Origin: Promicromonospora iranensis
GTDB lineage: Bacteria > Actinomycetota > Actinomycetes > Actinomycetales > Cellulomonadaceae
Assembly (NCBI RefSeq): GCF_028994805.1
Contig: NZ_JAJQQP010000019.1
Span: 1 to 64,000 of the forward strand
Direction of reading: 5' to 3'
Length of the DNA stretch: 64,000 nt
Below, in pieces: positions 60,844 through 64,000 of this stretch (positions are counted from its first letter, which is position 1; every line of letters begins with the position of its first letter). Under the pieces are notes generated by a model. The model saw only the letters and a program-made list of their open reading frames with translations, did not search any database and was not told the DNA's origin. The translations under genes were made by a program, and so were the position numbers.

Positions 60844-62709
60844 ATGGCACGCGCAGTAGGTATCGACCTCGGCACCACGAACTCGGTGGTGGCGGTTCTC
60901 GAGGGTGGAGAGCCCACCGTCATCGCCAACGCGGAGGGCTCGCGGACCACCCCCTCGGTGGTCGCGTTCTCCAAGACAGGCGAGGTCCTGGTGGGTGAGG
61001 TCGCCAAGCGTCAGGCGGTCACCAACGTGGACCGCACCATCTCCTCGGTCAAGCGCCACATGGGCACCGACTGGTCGGTGGACATCGACGACAAGAAGTA
61101 CACCCCGCAGGAGATCTCCGCCCGCATCCTGGGCAAGCTCAAGCGCGACGCGGAGGAGTACCTGGGCGAGCCGGTCACGGAGGCCGTGATCACCGTTCCG
61201 GCGTACTTCAACGACGCCGAGCGTCAGGCGACGAAGGACGCCGGCCAGATCGCCGGCCTCGACGTGAAGCGCATCGTCAACGAGCCCACCGCGGCCGCCC
61301 TCGCCTACGGCCTGGACAAGGGCAAGGAGGACGAGCTCATCCTGGTCTTCGACCTCGGTGGCGGCACGTTCGACGTGTCCCTGCTCGAGGTGGGCAAGGA
61401 CGAGGACGACTTCTCGACCATCCAGGTGCGCGCCACCTCGGGTGACAACCGCCTCGGTGGTGACGACTGGGACCAGCGCGTCGTCGAGTACCTCATCAAG
61501 CAGGTGAAGAACTCGTCGGGCGTCGACCTGTCGAAGGACAAGATCGCGCTCCAGCGGCTCCGCGAGGCTTCCGAGCAGGCCAAGAAGGAGCTCTCGTCCG
61601 CGACGAGCACCAACATCTCGATGCAGTACCTCTCGATGAGCGAGAACGGCCCGATCCACCTGGACGAGAAGCTCACGCGCGCTCAGTTCCAGCAGATGAC
61701 GCAGGACCTCATCGACCGCACCAAGGCGCCGTTCCACGCGGTCATCCGCGACGCCGGCATCTCGGTCTCCGACATCGACCACGTCGTGCTCGTGGGTGGC
61801 TCCACCCGCATGCCGGCCGTGACCGAGGTCGTCAAGGAGCTCACCGGTGGTCGCGAGCCCAACAAGGGCGTGAACCCGGACGAGGTCGTTGCCGTCGGCG
61901 CCGTGCTGCAGGCCGGTGTCATCTCCGGTGACCGCAAGGACGTCCTGCTGATCGACGTCACCCCGCTGTCCCTCGGTATCGAGACCAAGGGTGGCGTGAT
62001 GACCAAGCTCATCGAGCGCAACACGGCCATCCCGACCAAGCGCAGCGAGGTCTTCTCCACGGCTGACGACAACCAGCCGTCCGTGGCGATCCAGGTGTTC
62101 CAGGGCGAGCGCGAGTTCACGCGCGACAACAAGCCGCTCGGCGTGTTCGAGCTCACCGGCATCGCACCCGCCCCGCGTGGCGTGCCGCAGATCGAGGTGA
62201 CGTTCGACATCGACGCGAACGGCATCGTGCACGTGTCCGCCAAGGACCGTGGCACGGGCATGGAGCAGTCGATGAAGATCACCGGCGGCTCGGCCCTCCC
62301 CAAGGAGGACATCGACCGCATGGTCAAGGACGCCGAGGCGCACGCCGAGGAGGACAAGAAGCGTCGCGAGGAAGCGGACACCCGCAACCAGGCCGAGACC
62401 TTCGCGTACTCCATGGAGAAGCAGATCGCGGACAACCGCGACAAGCTTCCCGCCGAGGTCGTCACCGAGGTCGAGGCGGACATCGCCGCGGTGAAGTCGG
62501 CCCTCGAGGGCGACGACGCCGAGGCGGTGAAGACCTCGTACGAGAAGCTCGGCGTGTCCTCGCAGAAGATCGGCGAGGCGCTGTACTCCGCCGAGCAGCC
62601 CGCGGCGCAGGGTGCCGAGGGTGGCCCGCAGACGGCGAACGCCCAGTCCGCCCCTGAGGAGGACGTCGTCGATGCCGAGATCGTGGACGACGAGGACGAG
62701 CGCAAGTGA
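60844..62709 (+). CDS. dnaK: Chaperone DnaK (Hsp70)
   Basis: This 621-residue Hsp70 has the ATPase domain ([49 protein letters not shown]) and the substrate-binding domain from about residue 365 ([37 protein letters not shown]). It lacks the roughly 24-residue loop of Gram-negative DnaK, as expected for Gram-positives, and ends in the acidic [26 protein letters not shown] precedes ATG 60844. Its stop overlaps the grpE GTG by 4 bp. HspR control is indicated by the two upstream HAIR sites; DnaK acts as HspR co-repressor in Streptomyces. Confidence 0.99.
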   Translation: MARAVGIDLGTTNSVVAVLEGGEPTVIANAEGSRTTPSVVAFSKTGEVLVGEVAKRQAVTNVDRTISSVKRHMGTDWSVDIDDKKYTPQEISARILGKLKRDAEEYLGEPVTEAVITVPAYFNDAERQATKDAGQIAGLDVKRIVNEPTAAALAYGLDKGKEDELILVFDLGGGTFDVSLLEVGKDEDDFSTIQVRATSGDNRLGGDDWDQRVVEYLIKQVKNSSGVDLSKDKIALQRLREASEQAKKELSSATSTNISMQYLSMSENGPIHLDEKLTRAQFQQMTQDLIDRTKAPFHAVIRDAGISVSDIDHVVLVGGSTRMPAVTEVVKELTGGREPNKGVNPDEVVAVGAVLQAGVISGDRKDVLLIDVTPLSLGIETKGGVMTKLIERNTAIPTKRSEVFSTADDNQPSVAIQVFQGEREFTRDNKPLGVFELTGIAPAPRGVPQIEVTFDIDANGIVHVSAKDRGTGMEQSMKITGGSALPKEDIDRMVKDAEAHAEEDKKRREEADTRNQAETFAYSMEKQIADNRDKLPAEVVTEVEADIAAVKSALEGDDAEAVKTSYEKLGVSSQKIGEALYSAEQPAAQGAEGGPQTANAQSAPEEDVVDAEIVDDEDERK

Positions 62710-63401
62710 CCGAAGAGAACCCGCAGGGTCCCCCTGAGCCCCAGGGCTCGGGAGAGCACCCCTTCCAGTTCAGAGACAAGCGCAAGGTGGACAACTCCGG
62801 GGACGAGAGCCGACCGGCCGAGCCCGAGGTATCCGCCGAGCAGCCGAGCGAGTCCGAGGCCGGTGCGCCGGGCGAGCCGGGCGACGCGGAGCAGGCCGAC
62901 CAGCAGGGCGCCGCCGGCGACCCGCTGGACGGGCTCGACTTCGAGCTCTCCGGTGACGCGGCCGAAGCCGCCGAGGTCCTCAAGGCGAAGGCCGAGGCGG
63001 CGGAGCACCTGGACGCTCTGCAGCGGGAGCGCGCCAGCTTCACGAACTACCGCAACCGGGCACTGCGCGACCAGGAGGCCGCACGGAACCGGGGCGTGCA
63101 GGACGTGCTGACGGCGCTGCTTCCGGTGCTCGACGACGTCGAGCGCGCGAAGCAGCACGGCGAGCTGAGCGGAGCCATGGCGGCGATCGCGGAGAAGCTC
63201 GACCAGAACCTGCAGAAGTTCGGCGTCGAGCGGTTCGGCAAGGTGGGGGAGGAGTTCGACCCCACCGTGCACGAGGCGCTCATGCACTCGACCGACGCGG
63301 ACGCGACGGCCGCCACGGTGAACCTCGTGGTGGAGCCCGGGTACAAGATCGGCGACAAGGTGGTCCGGGCGGCACGCGTAGGCGTCGTCGGGCCGGAGTG
63401 A
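62706..63401 (+). CDS. grpE: Nucleotide exchange factor GrpE
   Basis: This 231-residue co-chaperone releases ADP from DnaK. The first 90 residues are disordered, acidic and Gln/Pro/Glu-rich. A long coiled-coil region follows ([57 protein letters not shown]), then the conserved beta domain ([24 protein letters not shown] and [21 protein letters not shown]). The start is GTG 62706, overlapping the dnaK stop (GTGA), which couples its synthesis to DnaK. Confidence 0.97.
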   Translation: MTEENPQGPPEPQGSGEHPFQFRDKRKVDNSGDESRPAEPEVSAEQPSESEAGAPGEPGDAEQADQQGAAGDPLDGLDFELSGDAAEAAEVLKAKAEAAEHLDALQRERASFTNYRNRALRDQEAARNRGVQDVLTALLPVLDDVERAKQHGELSGAMAAIAEKLDQNLQKFGVERFGKVGEEFDPTVHEALMHSTDADATAATVNLVVEPGYKIGDKVVRAARVGVVGPE

Positions 63402-63406
63402 TCGCT

Positions 63407-63454
63407 CGGTGGTCGGGCCTGCCGGGACCTGAGTCCCGGCGGGCCCGACCACCG
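63407..63454 (+). terminator. Intercistronic hairpin between grpE and dnaJ
   Basis: CGGTGGTCGGGC (63407-63418) pairs with GCCCGACCACCG (63443-63454), continued by GCCGGGAC with GTCCCGGC around a CTGA loop. It may act as a partial terminator or an mRNA-stabilising structure that lowers dnaJ relative to dnaK-grpE. Confidence 0.7.
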
Positions 63455-63477
63455 GCAGCAACGCGGAAGGAGGTGCC

Positions 63478-64000
63478 ATGACCGGTCAGGACTGGATGGA
63501 GAAGGACTTCTACGCCGTGCTGGGCGTGCCCAAGGACGCCGACGACGCGGCCATCAAGAAGGCCTACCGCAAGCTGGCGCGCCAGTACCACCCGGACCAG
63601 AACCAGAGCAACGCGTCCGCAGAGTCTCGGTTCAAGGAGATCGGCGAGGCCTACGCGGTGCTGTCCGATCCGGAGCAGCGCCGTCAGTACGATGCCGTGC
63701 GCGCCATGGCGGGCGGCGCACGCTTCTCCGCGGGGCCGGGCGGCGCCGGTGCTGGTGGCTTCGAGGACATCATGGGCGCCATGTTCGGCGGCGGCGGGGG
63801 CCCGGCCGGCCGCGGTGGGCCGCGCGTCCGCTATTCGCAGGGCGGCAGCGCAGGCCCGGGCTTCGAGGACATCCTCGGTTCCATGTTCGGTGCCGGGGGC
63901 CCGTCCACCTACGGTTCGGCGGGTCCTACCGGATTCACCGCGCCGACCCCCGGGGCCGACACCGTCGCGCAGGTGACCCTGCCGTTCCGTGCGGCGGTCG
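63478..64000 (+). CDS. dnaJ: Chaperone DnaJ, N-terminal part (cut by window end)
   Basis: At least 174 residues are visible before the window ends. The J domain reads [31 protein letters not shown] with the HPD motif near residue 40, which stimulates DnaK ATPase. A long Gly/Phe-rich region with repeated [13 protein letters not shown] and [14 protein letters not shown] follows. The visible end, [13 protein letters not shown], is the start of the C-terminal substrate domain; no zinc-finger cysteines are seen before it, so this could be the DnaJ2/CbpA-like form lacking that domain. GGAAGGAGGT precedes the ATG. Confidence 0.95.
   Translation, partial: MTGQDWMEKDFYAVLGVPKDADDAAIKKAYRKLARQYHPDQNQSNASAESRFKEIGEAYAVLSDPEQRRQYDAVRAMAGGARFSAGPGGAGAGGFEDIMGAMFGGGGGPAGRGGPRVRYSQGGSAGPGFEDILGSMFGAGGPSTYGSAGPTGFTAPTPGADTVAQVTLPFRAAV

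Overview
The window is high-GC, gene-dense DNA from an actinobacterium. Inference from content: a free-living saprophytic member of the Micrococcales, perhaps Promicromonosporaceae or Cellulomonadaceae. The support is an actinobacterial 5S rRNA, HspR-type HAIR operators in front of dnaK, many GTG starts with 4-bp ATGA/GTGA gene overlaps, an ANTAR regulator, and two GH3 glycosidases with a xylobiose-type uptake operon. No mobile element, CRISPR array or tRNA was seen.

Layout. 1-370: 3' end of a 23S rRNA, 5S rRNA and a perfect 19-bp terminator hairpin. 448-1704: AGE-family sugar isomerase. 1723-7402: molybdenum region, with a ModB-ModC fusion and ModA, a cysteine-free Rrf2 regulator, a TauE exporter, Mog/MoaB, MoaD and MoaC. 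7580-19139: a nucleotide-sugar gene (UDP-xylose synthase type) facing a nine-gene minus-strand operon for heptose activation and glycan assembly (gmhA, hldE, a GT2-GmhB fusion, two GT9, two GT4, an SDR and a carbamoyltransferase). 19256-21741: FAD/Rieske oxidoreductase and a divergent PAS-ANTAR protein.

21801-25753: small membrane protein, then a TPP riboswitch followed by thiB-thiP-thiQ. 25782-30110: NarL-type two-component pair, a small membrane protein and a secreted S15-like hydrolase. 30259-33412: three overlapping genes (M20 hydrolase, GNAT, N-succinylamino acid racemase) that together look like a D- to L-amino acid conversion pathway. 33431-37167: PrsW protease, CutC and Pgi. 37190-41240: a kinase-fold protein, histidine kinase and OmpR-type regulator, with matching palindromes before and after the three genes and then an acidic repeat exported protein. 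41325-47699: M81 peptidase, and a GH3 enzyme flanked by two related double-GNAT proteins.

47764-54775: LacI regulator divergent from a sugar ABC transporter and a GH3 enzyme, laid out like the Streptomyces bxlR-bxlEFGA xylobiose system. 54803-60637: S4-domain protein, a 1024-residue secreted subtilase with Ig-like repeats, M19 dipeptidase, a small unknown protein and a RimJ-like acetyltransferase. 60741-64000: two HAIR sites, dnaK, grpE, an intercistronic hairpin and the start of dnaJ, which runs off the window.

The most notable systems are the Gram-positive heptose cluster, the D-amino acid salvage operon, and the two-component locus with paired palindromes.
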